Shown: piece by piece, positions 32,145-44,062 of the stretch | Position numbering within the stretch: position 1 is the stretch's first letter | How the letters are laid out: each line of letters opens with the position of its first letter | Assembly (NCBI GenBank): GCA_039105265.1 | Contig: JAPFFF010000023.1 | Coordinates: 930,001-994,000 of the forward strand | DNA length: 64,000 bases | DNA from: Tritrichomonas musculus | Taxonomy: Eukaryota; Parabasalia; Tritrichomonadida; Tritrichomonadidae | Direction of reading: 5' to 3' | Notes under the pieces: generated by a model | The model's database searches: none | The model's input: only the letters and a program-made list of their open reading frames with translations | What the model was told of the DNA's origin: nothing | Program-made: the position numbers and the translations under genes

Positions 32145-33464
32145 AGACGGTCTGTGGTGAAGTGACCATAGACGGTCTTTGAAAAAGTCGACGAAAATTT
32201 TTTTTGATATTTTTAAACGTTTTTTATGGAAAAATAAACAGAAAAAAATTCGAGGGATTCTTTATAGTACATGCAACTTTTTCAGAAGAAAATAATCGTC
32301 CATTTTTTCTAGCTTTATTTTCCATAGAAAAGATTAAAAGTTCCTTGTATTTTTTATTGATTTCTTAATTTATGCCATTTAGAGAATATGTTAAACGCGA
32401 AATAATCGAAAATTTTCAAAAATGAGATTATTATTTGATTAAAATTTATTCTTAAAAATGGTTGATTTAGATTATCAAATGGCTTAATGGGCTTCCTACA
32501 TTGATATAATTTAGGATTTAATGGTTAAAATCAGTATTAAATAAGAAAACAAATACTTTTAAATTATTTAAAAGGAATAAAAAAAGCATGAATAGGGGGT
32601 CATGCTATTTTGTTTAAAAAATAATTAATTTTAATTTCTCAAAAAGTTTATTTTAGACCATATATACATACAAAAAGTTCTCTGTGCTGTCTAAAAACCT
32701 TTTTTTATACAAATAATAATAATAAAAGTAAAAAAGTTAAATAATCAGAATTAATGATTCGTAATACTTTATAATTACATAAAAAATAATTAAATAAGTG
32801 ATTTTTAGGTCGCAAAAATATAATAATGTTTTAAAAAAATAGTGAGAATAATGAAGTTAGAAAAGAAGCCAATAAAACAAACTAAAAACGCTACAAATAA
32901 GTGAACTGTATTGATAATATAGCAATTATCTTCAATTTGTTGTCTGTAGTTGTCATTATCTTCAATTACCGTCCCTAACTCGTCATTTGTAGTTTGTCGT
33001 CATCTTAAATTCGCTAGTTGTAGTTTGTTATCATCTTTAATTTGTCATTTGTGGTCATCAATCTTCTTCAATTCTTCGTCTGTAGTTTGTCACCATCTTT
33101 AAGTCGTCATTTGTAGTTCATTATCATCTTCAATCGTCGTCTGCAGTTTGTCGCCATCTTCAATTCGTCATCATTAGTTGCTATCATCTTCAAATGTCAT
33201 CTGTAACTCATCATCTTCAAATACCATTTATAACTCATATTTTGTAACCAATTATCATCTTCAGCGAGCTGTTTTGAATCAACATTTGTTCTAAGATTAC
33301 TCCTGCCAATAAGAAAATTATAAAATAAAAAATGGCGCCTTTTTTTGGTCAATTTACAAGGTCAATTTTTTAAAACTTACTTTTGTTTGAAAAAGTGATT
33401 TCAATTTAAAAATTTTTCCAACTTTTTCAAAGACCGTCTGTGGTCACCTCACTATAGACCGTCT
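32145..33464. mobile_element. TIR element with ~45-bp complex ends
   Basis: The left end AGACGGTCTGTGGTGAAGTG, continuing to GACGGTCTTTGAAAAAGT, is repeated inverted at 33420-33464. Each end itself contains two GACGGTC words about 20 bp apart, a pattern suggesting paired protein-binding sites. The length is 1.32 kb. No ORF was found, and the interior contains a decayed minisatellite (32930-33275). No target duplication is certain. Confidence 0.55.
32930..33275. repeat. Decayed minisatellite, ~33-bp unit
   Basis: About ten degenerate copies of a unit like CATCTTCAATTCGTCATCTG followed by TAGTTTGTC. The period is around 30-35 bp with many changes. It lies within the TIR element 32145-33464. 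The unit is GC-richer than its surroundings. Confidence 0.6.
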
Positions 33465-33950
33465 CTATGAAATATTTATCTTAAAAAATTGATGATATTT
33501 TTATTTGAATTTGTTAATTCAAAAAGTGAAAAGAATATTAGAAAACTTTAAACTTTTTCGAAAAGGTTTTTTTTCGCAAAAAAATAAATTTTTGGCAAAC
33601 CCATTAGGTATTTTTCAAAAAAATATTAAATTTTGCTTAAATGTTTTTTATTGAAAACTAAAAGATATTTTACAAATCGATATAAGACATTTGATATGAA
33701 AATGCTGATCAAAAGTTTTCAATTGAAAAAAAAAGCTTAACATTTTTCTCCATTTTTTATTTGATTTACTAGTAATGGATGCTAGTTTTACTAGTAAATC
33801 TAATGGATGCTGGTTTTGTGACAGAAGAGAACAATGATTTTTTTTTTTTTTTTTTTCAAGTTTCGGTCGAGTGATGATACAATTCTTGAACAAAAGTTTT
33901 TCAAATATATTCTTACATTACACTTTTATAGTATAAATAAACATTACAAA
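33465..33950. other. AT-rich spacer inside the nested region
   Basis: Contains short repeats around ACTAGTAATGGATGCTGG/TTTTACTAGTAAATC at about 33768-33818 (a partial duplication of ACTAGTAA..GGATGCT) and a run of 21 T near 33838. No gene was recognised. Confidence 0.5.
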
Positions 33951-33958
33951 CATATTTC

Positions 33959-34895
33959 TACGGCTTCATTTTTGGACCAAGATGAGTAAAAAGTTGGTCC
34001 ATTTTTTTGAGAGAAAAACGATCAAAATTTTCAAAATTCTTTTCATTGAATAAAATTTCATACACACTAAAGAAGTGAAAGCAAAAAAGAGTATAATGAC
34101 ATTATTTTTTAATAAATAATTTATTTTATTAAGCTCTCTTTGTTTTTTTTGGTATAAAAATGTATTTTGGACCAAATAATCTAAGAAAGTGATTTAATGA
34201 TGCGCGCAATCTAGTGTTTTAATTGATTAGTTGGTAATATAAGCATTTGCGCTTCGTTTGATTCATCTTTTTGAACAAGATATTTAAAAAATATTTTACA
34301 TTTGCTATAAACTTAATTAGCTTAGTAATTATATAAGCAAGCCAGTACTTCTAATATTTTAGGCAAATAATAAATACTTGCGCAAATATAAATCTTTCGA
34401 AAATGATTCTTTTTAATAATATTTTATATTTATTATTAGCATATGAATTTGTATTCAAATTTTTGAATACTTTTATACTAAAATATCTCAGAATATTTTG
34501 GACCAGAGAAAAAAGATTTTTTGGACCATGTAAACTTATTAAAATAGCATGTAAAGCATTCAAAAACTGGTAAATCGGTTTTTTTGGACCAAAATGTAAA
34601 ACTATTTAGACCAGGCGAATTTTTTTTAGACCAAGGCGAAATTTGGACGGAAAAAATGTAAATTTTCTATCAATTTTTTGAGAATTTTTAGCTTGGTAGA
34701 TTTGAAAAAATAGTTCAAAAAGTTATTCAAAAAAATAAAATTTAAGATGAAAAAAATTTTTATTTTAAAGGAAAAAAAAAAGATAAAAAATATATGATTT
34801 CATTTCATTTTTTTGGGGTAAAAATTTACAAAATTTTAATAAGGTCCAATGGACCAAAAAAATTGTCCGTCCAAAGGTCCAAAAATTAAGCCATA
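33959..34895. mobile_element. 937-bp non-autonomous element with 8-bp TSD (hAT-like)
   Basis: The ends TACGGCTTCATTTTTGGACC and GGTCCAAAAATTAAGCCATA are inverted with few mismatches. The identical octamer CATATTTC flanks both sides (33951-33958 and 34896-34903). Eight-bp duplications are typical of hAT elements. GGACC/GGTCC words recur throughout the interior (for example 34500-34640), perhaps subterminal binding motifs. It is non-coding. Confidence 0.65.
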
Positions 34896-35070
34896 CATAT
34901 TTCTTATTTTAATTGATATTAATTAAAAAATAAAATTAGTTTTAGCCAATTTAATTTAGCAAAACAAAAAACTTTCTGTTAAAAATTTTTTTAAACAATT
35001 TGAAAGGTTTATTAAAACTGTAAAATTATAATCAAAACAATATTTTCTATAAAAAAAATTTTTTTTTTAA

Positions 35071-36935
35071 GGGTGCAGTTTGAACACATTTTTCTTACCG
35101 AATATTAAATCATCATTTTTTCTATTTATATGATTTTATTTATAAAAGTATATTTATTTATTATACATTACTAAAAGTATGAAATAATTAATTATAATCG
35201 AAATAATAATAAATTAAAAATTGAATTAATATTAGATTTTTCAATGAAATAAAATTCAAATTTATTGAAAAAAAATTCAATTAAAATGGAAAATAATTGA
35301 TATTTCTCTTTAATTTATGAGAATTAACTTAAAAATAATAATTTTATATAATATATAAAGATCAAAATAATTTATTTTCCAATATAAAATTAAAAAAACA
35401 AATTAATGATTTTTCGCTTTAATAATTCTGAAAAAATATAAATGATTTTAAGGGAATTTTTGAGTTGCACAAATATATATATATGTTTAAATATGTATAT
35501 ATGCTATCAAAATTAATCTAAATAAATCACAGATTGAAAAAATCAATTTAATCTTTTTTAGATAAAAATGATCAAAAATGATATTAGACAACTATAATAT
35601 TTTTATTATTTTTTCAAAAAATTGTTCTATCAGATTTTTAAACAACTCATATAATAACTATAGAAAGATAATTGCAGCTCATTGTTAAAAATCTAATGTG
35701 TACATATTTTTTTAAAATGCTCGAAAAATCATATACTTTTCAGATCTATGTAGTCGTTCAATTATAATCCAAGATCTATTTCATTATTTTTTTCTGAATA
35801 TATATATAGATATCTATAACTTGATAGAACGATTTCTGGAATTTTTTGAATTCACATAAAATCGATCTGAATATTATAAGTGTCACGTTGTCATATTATA
35901 CCTCAGTATTTTTTTTTTTAGTTTTGGAAAGATGTTGTTCACACAAGTGTATTAGTTTCAATGAACAAAAAAGAGAAAAAAACTGAAAAACTGCATTTTG
36001 CAGTCCAAAAAAGTAAACTTTTTCAATGAAATTTTTACTCAAAAACATAATTTTTTATCAGTAGCTTTAGTTAAAAATTGCCATGGATATAGCCAAGGAG
36101 TAATTAAATAATAAAATATCATTGGCAAACTAAGTTTGCATTTGAAATCAAGATTTTGAAATAGATATCATTGAACCAAAAACGTCTGTATTTTTCATTT
36201 TAAAATCACATTGGAGTCTAAAGTATATTTGATCTCTTCAAATCTGTATTTTTTGATTTCCATATATAGAAAAAGGAAACTTTTTAAAAAATGGTGCTAT
36301 TTTTTAAAAAAAAAAACGGCCAAATGTTATTTATCTTCGTTTTAAGGATAAAGTTTCTTAATTATTTAACAAACTAAATGGAAAAATTGTACTGAAATAT
36401 ATTTATCAAATTTTCATAAATTAGTAACAGTTTTTTATTAGAATATTTTTATTTATTTCGTGTTAAATAGCTATTCAAATTTTTCAATTCTGATTTTATA
36501 ATAAAAAATTTTAATTTTATTTTAATTTTTTTTCCGGGGTTATTGTTCCGGGTTTATTATTCAGGGGTTATTATTCAGGGCATATTGTCCGGGTTGGTTG
36601 TTCTTGCAAAATATTCAATATCAATTTATTTATCAATAAAATTATTAATTCATTGTAGAAAAAAATTATAACTTTTTTTTAAAAAAAGAAAATAACATTT
36701 TTATGAATTGTATCATTTTTTTAAATAAGAAATTTATATTTTTAACTAATTTAAAAATTAAAGAAAAAGTTGTTTTTTCTTTCAATTCAATAATTTTAAT
36801 TTTTATTTGGATTAAATAATATTATCATATTTCCAATTATATATTTATATTATAAAAAATATTATAAATAATATATTCTTATATTGTCATGATATATTCC
36901 ATTTTGATTGAGAAAAAAATAGTTAAACTGCACCC
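35071..36935. mobile_element. TTAA-flanked gene-less transposon B
   Basis: GGGTGCAGTTT at 35071 is repeated inverted as AAACTGCACCC ending 36935 (AAC/GTT follows after one extra base). TTAA lies directly outside both ends (35067-35070, 36936-36939). No transposase frame is present. It shares the GGGT start and the TTAA target with A and C. Confidence 0.55.
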
Positions 36936-36982
36936 TTAATTTTTTTTTTTTTTTTTCAAATTATATAAAATTATTTTTTTAA

Positions 36983-39951
36983 GGGTAAGCTTAAATTTCT
37001 CTCAATTTTTTGAATAGAAGAAAAAATTCAAAAGTTAATATTTTTGATATTTTTTTATAAAAATAGAATAAGAATAAAAAAATATCAGAAGAATTTTTTT
37101 TATTAAAAACAAACTCTTATAGAAAATTTTTTGATTTTAATATCTCGTGAAATAAAGAAGAAAAATACAAATTCTCAGGCCAAAACTAATATTTTTTGTC
37201 GATAACTTTATTGGGATATATGGGATAAAACAAATATGATTGTATGATTATAGAAGAAGAACATTTTTTTTTTTTTTGAATATTCAATGTACACAAATTT
37301 TGAATTATTATATTTTTATTATTTCAATTTTTAAATAATCAATTTAAATATAAAAAAAAAAAAAAATCAGGTTCATCGACTTGTTCAATATATGATAATG
37401 TCAGGATATCACATAGAATATGATTATTCCTCAATCCGTATAATTGCCTTATATTTGAATTGTTGTATCGAAATTACTATAATAGATTATTATATATTAT
37501 TTGATAAGGTATATGGCATAAACTTATAAAATGCATAAGAATTCAATAATAATGTTTTTGGTGAATAATTGCTAAAACTGGATGAAAATTTGGTTTATTT
37601 TAAATCAGATGAAGCAAACAATGATGATTGAATTAGACATTTATCTTATAAATCAATATTTAAGTTACTTAATGAATTTTTAGAACTTTTTACAAAAACA
37701 CTAACAAAATTCGTCGATACATGTATTAAATATTGATATAAAATCTATATTTTTCAAAAAAAAATATATCAATTATATGCATTATAAATTGTATTTTTGC
37801 ATTATAACGATTAAAAAGGAATAAGTATTTTATATTTTGAGAAAAAGTTAAAAAAAGAAAAGATAAAGATAGAAAAGTATTCAATTTTAAAATCTGACAC
37901 AATTTATTAAATAATGAGTTTTTTTTAGATTTTTTAATTTATTTAAGCATAAAATAGAACCTAGGAAACTCCCATGAATATGATTAAAAATTAATAAAAG
38001 CATGATATATTGTTTTATCATATATTTTGTTATTATAAATAAAATAAAATAAAAATATTCGGCGTAACGTTTTAAGATATAAATGTTTTATTTTTCATCT
38101 GAAATTGTATTAATTAATACAAATAATTGAATGGTTTATTTCCAAAAACAAAAGGCAAGAAGTTTTATTTCATCCACGGGATAATCTGCATGCAAAAAAC
38201 AGCTAGCAGACTCAGTGATTATGAAATTTAAGGTTTTGAAAACAAAAAAATATTTAAATATATCATAAAAAGATTTTGATTATAATTTTTTAGTAGGAAT
38301 TATAAAGAGGGCATAGCTTGGTTAAAGTAATATTAAAAAAATAAAAGCATTTTAATTGATCAATTAATCAATTATCAATTAATATTTTATAAATGTACGT
38401 TCTTTTTGATTTTTCTAAGCAAAAATTCTTATTTATTATTCTTAAATTTGTAGATATACGAATTTATTGGACATAAAACGAAATTATTTCTAAAAATAAA
38501 AATAATTATGGTCAACGAGGCCATTATCCCATTTTGATGCAACTGCGAATGCAAGAATTATTTGCGGAATCGAGAGAGTAGATTAGCTCTTATCTTGAAT
38601 AATTTATAAATTGGTATTTATTATAGATTATTATTACAATTGACAAAAGGTCTGTTAAGGTCGATATAAATACCATTTTGCACCATTAGGAATAAAGAGG
38701 AAATTTTGATAAGAAAATAGAAAAAAATAAAAACTAAAATATAAAAAAACGTTACGCTGGAAATTTAAATTTTTTTATTTATATATAATTTTAAGGCATC
38801 ATATTTTAACTGAGAGAAGTACTATGACAAGAAAATCAGAGAAATTTTTTTCTACAGCTTCATTTTATTTTCTGAGTAAAAAAAACGATAAGTTTTGAAT
38901 TTTAATGTAAACTTTTCAATTACCAATTTTAATTTTTTTACAAATGCAGCCAACAAATATGAAGTTTACTATTTTCAACAAATTTTAAACACCATAAAAA
39001 TTATATCATATGAATGCCGTCATTTGAATTTATTTTTATCAATTAAAAAATGCGATTTTATATTTTAACGGAAATAACGTATTTAGTTTCCTAGGTTCTC
39101 ATAAAATAAAAATTCGTCTCGGCCATTTTTTTTATTTTAAATAAATTCACATATTTCACTCTAGGTGATTGATATCTCAACTTCCACGCAAGATTAAAAT
39201 ATTTTGTCAGGCCAAAACTAATATTTTTCGATGTTAATTATTATATACATGACACAATGTTGTGTCTTTCAAATTCATCGAAATGTAGATTATTGATTCA
39301 TTAAGATTACATATTCTTCCAAAACACATATGCAAATAATGAGCATCATTATTCATAGTATTGCTTTGTAGTAATTAAAAAAGAATAAGTATTTTATATT
39401 TTGAGAAAAAGTTAAAAAAAGAAAAGATAAAGATAGAAAAGTATTCAATTTTAAAATCTGACACAATTCATTAAATAATGAGTTTTTTTTGGATTTTTTG
39501 ATTTTTTTAAGCTTAAAATAAAAATTCGTCTCGGCCATTTTTTTTATTTTAAATAAATTCACATATTTCACTCTAGGTGATTGATATCTCAACTTTCACG
39601 AAAGATAAAAACATTTTGTCAGGCCAAAACTAATATTTTTTAGTATTAATTACTATACATTCGAAATAATGTTGTATCATTTAAATTCTTTGAGATGAAG
39701 ATTATTGATTCACCAAGATTCCATTTATCAAAAAAATATAAATACTTGCAATAAATTTTTTATTAATATAAACCAAGCAAACACTCCGAAATGCTTATAA
39801 AGCCTTTTATGCTCCAAAAATTGATTTAAAAATTTTTTTTATATCTTCATAATAAATTGAATATAAATTATTTTTAATCTTTCAAAATTGAATAACGAAT
39901 AAAATAAATAAAATTATCAAATTTTGACTGAAGTTTGTTCAAAGCTTACCC
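36983..39951. mobile_element. TTAA-flanked transposon C with internal duplications
   Basis: The ends GGGTAAGCTT and AAGCTTACCC are flanked by TTAA (36979-36982, 39952-39955). Inside, about 37835-37955 is repeated at 39375-39515, and 39101-39225 at 39513-39640, both at more than 90% identity. The second array shows the two repeats as one continuous piece. A hAT-like MITE (37956-39099) interrupts the first. It is non-coding. Confidence 0.55.
37956..39099. mobile_element. 1.14-kb hAT-like MITE with 8-bp TSD and related empty site
   Basis: Perfect 15-bp TIRs AGAACCTAGGAAACT/AGTTTCCTAGGTTCT are flanked by CATAAAAT on both sides (37948-37955, 39100-39107). The duplicated sequence at about 39505-39530 (TTAAGCTTAAAATAAAAATT) matches the flanks without the insertion and so acts as an empty site. 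A further inverted pair GCGTAACGTTTT/AAAACGTTACGC (about 38062 and 38746) lies inside. Confidence 0.75.
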
Positions 39952-40093
39952 TTAAAACATATTTTTTCCAAAATTCTTTTTATTTAAAAAAACATGTATT
40001 TAATCGGAATTTTTAGCATTTATTTTACAATTTGAGAAACATTTATTCTCTTTAGTTTTTTTGAAAAGCAAAACGCTATTTCGCAGCACTCTA

Positions 40094-40689
40094 TTAATAA
40101 TAAACTGCATATAAATATATTCAATTACAAATATTCTTAATATTTTAATAATATAAATCAATAATTCTGAAAATTGGAGTCTTTCAGTTTTATTTTGCTA
40201 ATTATTCTTTTTTATTACCTTTTAAGGTTCAAAGACAGTTTAAGCAATATATTACTAAATAAACAACTTAACAATATTTGCTTTCATTTGATTTTTAAAT
40301 CATTTCATATAAATCAAAAAATGCGTTTTCTCTCTAAAATATAAAGATATAGTTGTTTTGTCCATTCAAGATAAATATTCCGAAACCAAAAATTAAAATT
40401 ATTTCAGAATAGCAAAGTTTTATATCTACAAAATAATCTATATAAACTTTTTCTATTTTTGATTATATAATTTAGTTCAAAACATGTTTTCTAACCCCTA
40501 CTTTAATTTCCAATGATAAAAACCTCTTAATTTTCCTAAAATTGAGATTTTAATATTTCAATGACATAAAAAACCTTGTTAACTAGGAATTATTGTATTT
40601 ACAAATGCATCTTTTAGCCTATAGCAAGCATTTCTTAATTTTTTCATTTTTTGAAAGAATATTCATAATTAATTTTTATTTTTTAGAGT
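40094..40689. other. AT-rich spacer
   Basis: Nothing recognisable. Confidence 0.55.
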
Positions 40690-40871
40690 GTGGTGAATTT
40701 GTAAATTTTAAAAAACGTTTAAAATTAAAATTGAGATAATTTGAATTGGAGGTGTGGTGAATTTATTTTTTTCATTTTTTTTGAACTTTTCACCAAAAAA
40801 AAATTGAATGAAAATCACCAAAAATTGAATGGTGAAGTGAATTTGACCTTGGTGATTTCAGACGAAGCCCA
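40690..40871 (+). mobile_element. Solo fragment of the Maverick TIR
   Basis: About 180 bp nearly identical to positions 200-380, the inner half of the left TIR of Maverick copy 1 (GGTGAATTTGTAAATTTTAA to GGTGATTTC..A.GAAGCCC). No virion gene lies beside it. It is either a leftover of another Maverick end or a small repeat of its own that is also part of the TIR. It ends next to TTAAGGGTAAGC at 40877-40888, the terminal word of TTAA element C. Confidence 0.6.
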
Positions 40872-41513
40872 ATTTTTAAGGGTAAGCTATTTTAATAATT
40901 TTTCAAAGGGAGGCCAACGAAAGCTTTCACATCTAACTCAAAGTACAGTTATATTTAAGGATGTCGGTTTTGGGCAATTTGTCTTTGGGCATGCCAGCCC
41001 ATTGCCATTTACTGTTTGGGAAATTTGGGCAACATCAATTGAATAAAATAAACAAATTTAAGGTTCTGAGTTCGATTAAAAATTGTTTTGTTTTTTTCTT
41101 TATATATTTATAATAAACTTTTTGATATATATTTAATCGTAATTTATATTTGAAAATGAAAAAAATTTGTTAAGATTAAATAATTTGGTTTTTTGAAAAA
41201 GTTATGAAAATTGAATAAAAAATTTTATTTCAAAGCATGTCGGCCCTTTGGGCAATAACCAATTTTTTTCAGAATTTTCTTAGGTTTATATGCCCAAAAG
41301 TGGCATGCCCACCTACCCAAATTGTATAGTTTATAAGATATTTCAATAGTTTATTTACCCCATAACCGTTTGCCCACCCAGGGCAAACGGTTATTTTAGG
41401 CTAATATATTAATATTAACGAATTGCCATTTTTTTTTTCCTCTCAAATTTAATGCCAGATTTTTTTTTCTGAAAGGATATACAATTTTCAATATTATTTA
41501 TTTTTTATTACAA

Positions 41514-43610
41514 ATGAATCTTTTTGATAAAGAATGTACTGTAATAGAAGAAATTGATGATTACTGGCAAAAGGTTACTAAGCCTGTCACTTCGATTAGT
41601 GGTAGAAAAAGAAGACGAACTTTTCTGAGATGTAAATTATGCGACGAACTATTCAGATGTGATTCAACAAAAGATGTTGACAATAGAGGTCAACTTCACT
41701 TTTGTTCTAAAGCAAGACAACTTTCTTTAACAGAAAGAGCAAAACCAATTCTAGAATATTCTCATTTTAATTTTGTAGCAGGTGCTCACCTTTCAATGAG
41801 CCAGGCAACATCTCAATCTTTATATTCTTTTTATAATACATCATTTACGTATGGATATAACGCTTTAATTCAATTAAATCCACAAATCAACAAAAATTTG
41901 AAAATTCCAAAATCAGAAAACTTTTATAAACCTTTAAAAAGGACGCAATTTACAACAAAATTCAAACAGTATGCTGAAGAAATCGAAAAAAAGTGTTTAC
42001 AGACTTTTATTGCACAAAGATATTGTTCAATTGCTCTCGATGCGGGGAAAGTAAATTCTTTGCCAATGTTAACAATCTGTTTGAATAATCCTTTCAATAA
42101 AAATGGATCAATGTTATATAAGATAGTTTTCTATTTTAAAGGAAATACTATTGATTATCAAAACGAAATTCTCGATATTTTAAGTATTTTGAAATCACAA
42201 AATATAATAATTAGTAGTTTCATTGGAGACAATTTAAAAGCCCAAACTTGCGCGCTTAAATCAGATATAGAAGGGAGTCTTCAAAAAATTTCAGATGACC
42301 CATACATTCAGACAATTGAATGGATGAGTTGTTGCTGTCACACAACAGCTCTAGGATTTGATGACTTTGTAGCATCAGTTGAAAAATTGTCTGATTTTAA
42401 ACAAAAACTTAGTGTTGTTGTAAAGTTTTTTAGAACAAAAACTGTGGTTAACAAAATCAATGCAATCTGCCCATCTTTCTGTCCAACTCGGTGGACAAAT
42501 TTCACTGATATTATGTTGTTTTTTATCAACAAGGCAGATATTGTTACGGATTTTCTTGTTAATAATCAGCATATAATAACAAAGTATTTCGCCAAATTAA
42601 ATCAAAATGAAATCAATTTTGGAACATTTATTTTTCAAGAGATTGCTTCATTATACTGGCTACTTATTCCATATAAAAGCTTTATCAATAAAATTGAAGC
42701 AGATTCTTTTCCAGCTTCGTACATATTTCCAATATTTGAAAATTTTTGCTCCTCATTGTATCAAACTGCTCAAAAAGCAAGCGAAATTGGTGATACTTTA
42801 GCCGTTACTTATGCGGATTCTCTTATTTCTTTTATCAAATTACGGTTTGAAAATTTATATTCTAATAGATTCCTGAAAATGTTATGGTTCTTAACTCCAC
42901 AAGGAAGACTTCAAGCTCGTCATGAATATGGAGATCAATCAGAACAATATTCAGAAGATGGAAATTTAGTTTGCTGCGACATGCCTCAATTGAATATTGA
43001 TCCAGACGAAATTCAAAATTGCATAAGTGATTTTATAAAGAGTTAAAAAAAAAGAATAGAGGATATCAGAAAAGCAAAAGAAAAAACAAATAAAGAAGAT
43101 GATTATTGTGATTTTACTGATGTTGAAGATGGTGAAATTGAATTTGAGCAAGTAGATTGTGAACTAGTCAATAGTGAAGTATACGACAGCACATTAGAAG
43201 ATGTAGAAAATATTGTTTATGAAAAAGCTGTAAGGTTGATTCAAACTTTAGATGACGACCAAAAAAAAAATATTGAAAAAGAAATCGGAAGTATTGAAGA
43301 TTATCCAAATTTAATACTTGATGAATTCCATAAGTGGATTTTAAATGGCATCACATCGCCTTCAATTATTTGCATATATAAATATAATCCTTGGTCTTTT
43401 TGGCAAGAATATATGCATTTAAAACCAAAAAAACAGATCTTTGCAGATTTTTGTTTATGTTATCTTGCAATCACCGCATCATCAGCTAATTGCGAAAGAT
43501 CATTCCACGAAATAAATCTAGAATTAACACCTGGAAGGATGAAATCATCAGAAGAATTAATAAGATATAGAATTAACGTTAAAAAACATAATAATTTAAT
43601 TCAATTATAA
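41514..43610 (+). pseudogene. hAT-family transposase, one in-frame stop in ~698 codons
   Basis: The N-terminus has a BED-like zinc-finger pattern (FLRCKLCDELFRC..., later HFC). The middle region (IALDAGKVNSLPMLTICL, FIGDNLKAQTCALKSDIEG, CCCHTTALGFDDFV, CPTRWTNF) fits the RNase H-like hAT core. The C-terminal part PWSFWQEY...ASSANCERSFHEI..ELTPGRMKSSEELIRYRIN is the hAT dimerisation domain. The ATG at 41514 opens a single frame to 43610 interrupted only by TAA at 43044-43046, so the visible uninterrupted product is 510 aa and the dimerisation domain is cut off. The frame is otherwise intact, which suggests very recent inactivation or a sequence error. It lies centrally between the element's TIRs. 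Confidence 0.8.
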
Positions 43611-43793
43611 GATTATAATATAATGAATAAATAAAAAATCTATTAATTTTTCTACGTTTTTTTTTTTAAAAATGTTTTATTCATCATGGTATTCTAATAT
43701 TTTAAAAAAATATTATGAAATAATAATCTTCTATTGCTAATTGATTAGGGACTAATACTTAATGACAGATTTTTTTTTCTCACAAAATGTAAA

Positions 43794-43872
43794 CAGCATA
43801 TTTTTCTCCCTTTCAATTTGTAATAAAGAAAATAACAAATTGAATTGAATTGAAAGGGGAAAAAATATGCTG
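43794..43872. repeat. Long hairpin at the 3' end of the hAT element
   Basis: CAGCATATTTTTCTCCCTTT plus CAATTTGT pairs with ACAAATTGAATTG...AAAGGGGAAAAAATATGCTG. The stem is about 28 bp with a bulge, around a short AT loop. It directly precedes the 38-bp tandem array. Confidence 0.65.
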
Positions 43873-43875
43873 AAA

Positions 43876-44062
43876 ACGAAAAATACTTTTACAGGAGTTT
43901 CAGTCCGGGAAAACGAAAAATATTTTTACCAGAGTTTCAGTCCGGGAAAAATAAAAAATATTTTTACCGGAGTTTCAGTCCGGGAAAAATAAAAAATATT
44001 TTTACCGGAGTTTCAGTCCGGGAAAACGAAAAATATTTTTACCAGAGTATCAGTCCAGTAAA
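43876..44062. repeat. Five tandem copies of a 37-38-bp unit
   Basis: The core GAGTTTCAGTCCGGGAAAA recurs with CAGTCC starting at 43901, 43938, 43976, 44014 and 44051. Intervening sequence is AAAAATATTTTTACC(A/G)GA. Units differ at only a few bases and have no unique spacers. Together with the hairpin, it forms the right subterminal region of the hAT element. Confidence 0.8.

Larger units (their letters stand above)
30909..40093. mobile_element. Tc1/mariner-like TIR element swollen by nested insertions
   Basis: TAGAGTGCTGCGAAATAGCG and the following TTTTGCTT at 30909-30936 recur as a perfect inverted copy at 40066-40093, with TA at each outer edge. Such ends and a TA target fit Tc1/mariner. 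The span is 9.2 kb, but at least six other elements with their own TIRs lie inside. Subtracting them leaves about 1 kb, a normal size for a mariner-type element. No transposase frame remains. Confidence 0.55.

Noticed and set aside
33648-34563. Three minus-strand ORFs of 69-81 codons
   Set aside because: They lie in AT-rich, transposon-derived DNA with A/T-run-encoded Lys, Phe and Ile; no motif.
38061-38760. GCGTAACGTTTT inverted pair as another nested element
   Set aside because: Only 12 bp, no target duplication; left as a note under the MITE.
39353-39592. 79-codon minus-strand ORF
   Set aside because: It is part of the internal duplication of element C; Lys/Phe-rich chance frame of AT-rich DNA.
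43876-44062. Possible CRISPR-like array
   Set aside because: Units are contiguous tandem copies without unique spacers, in a eukaryotic hAT element.
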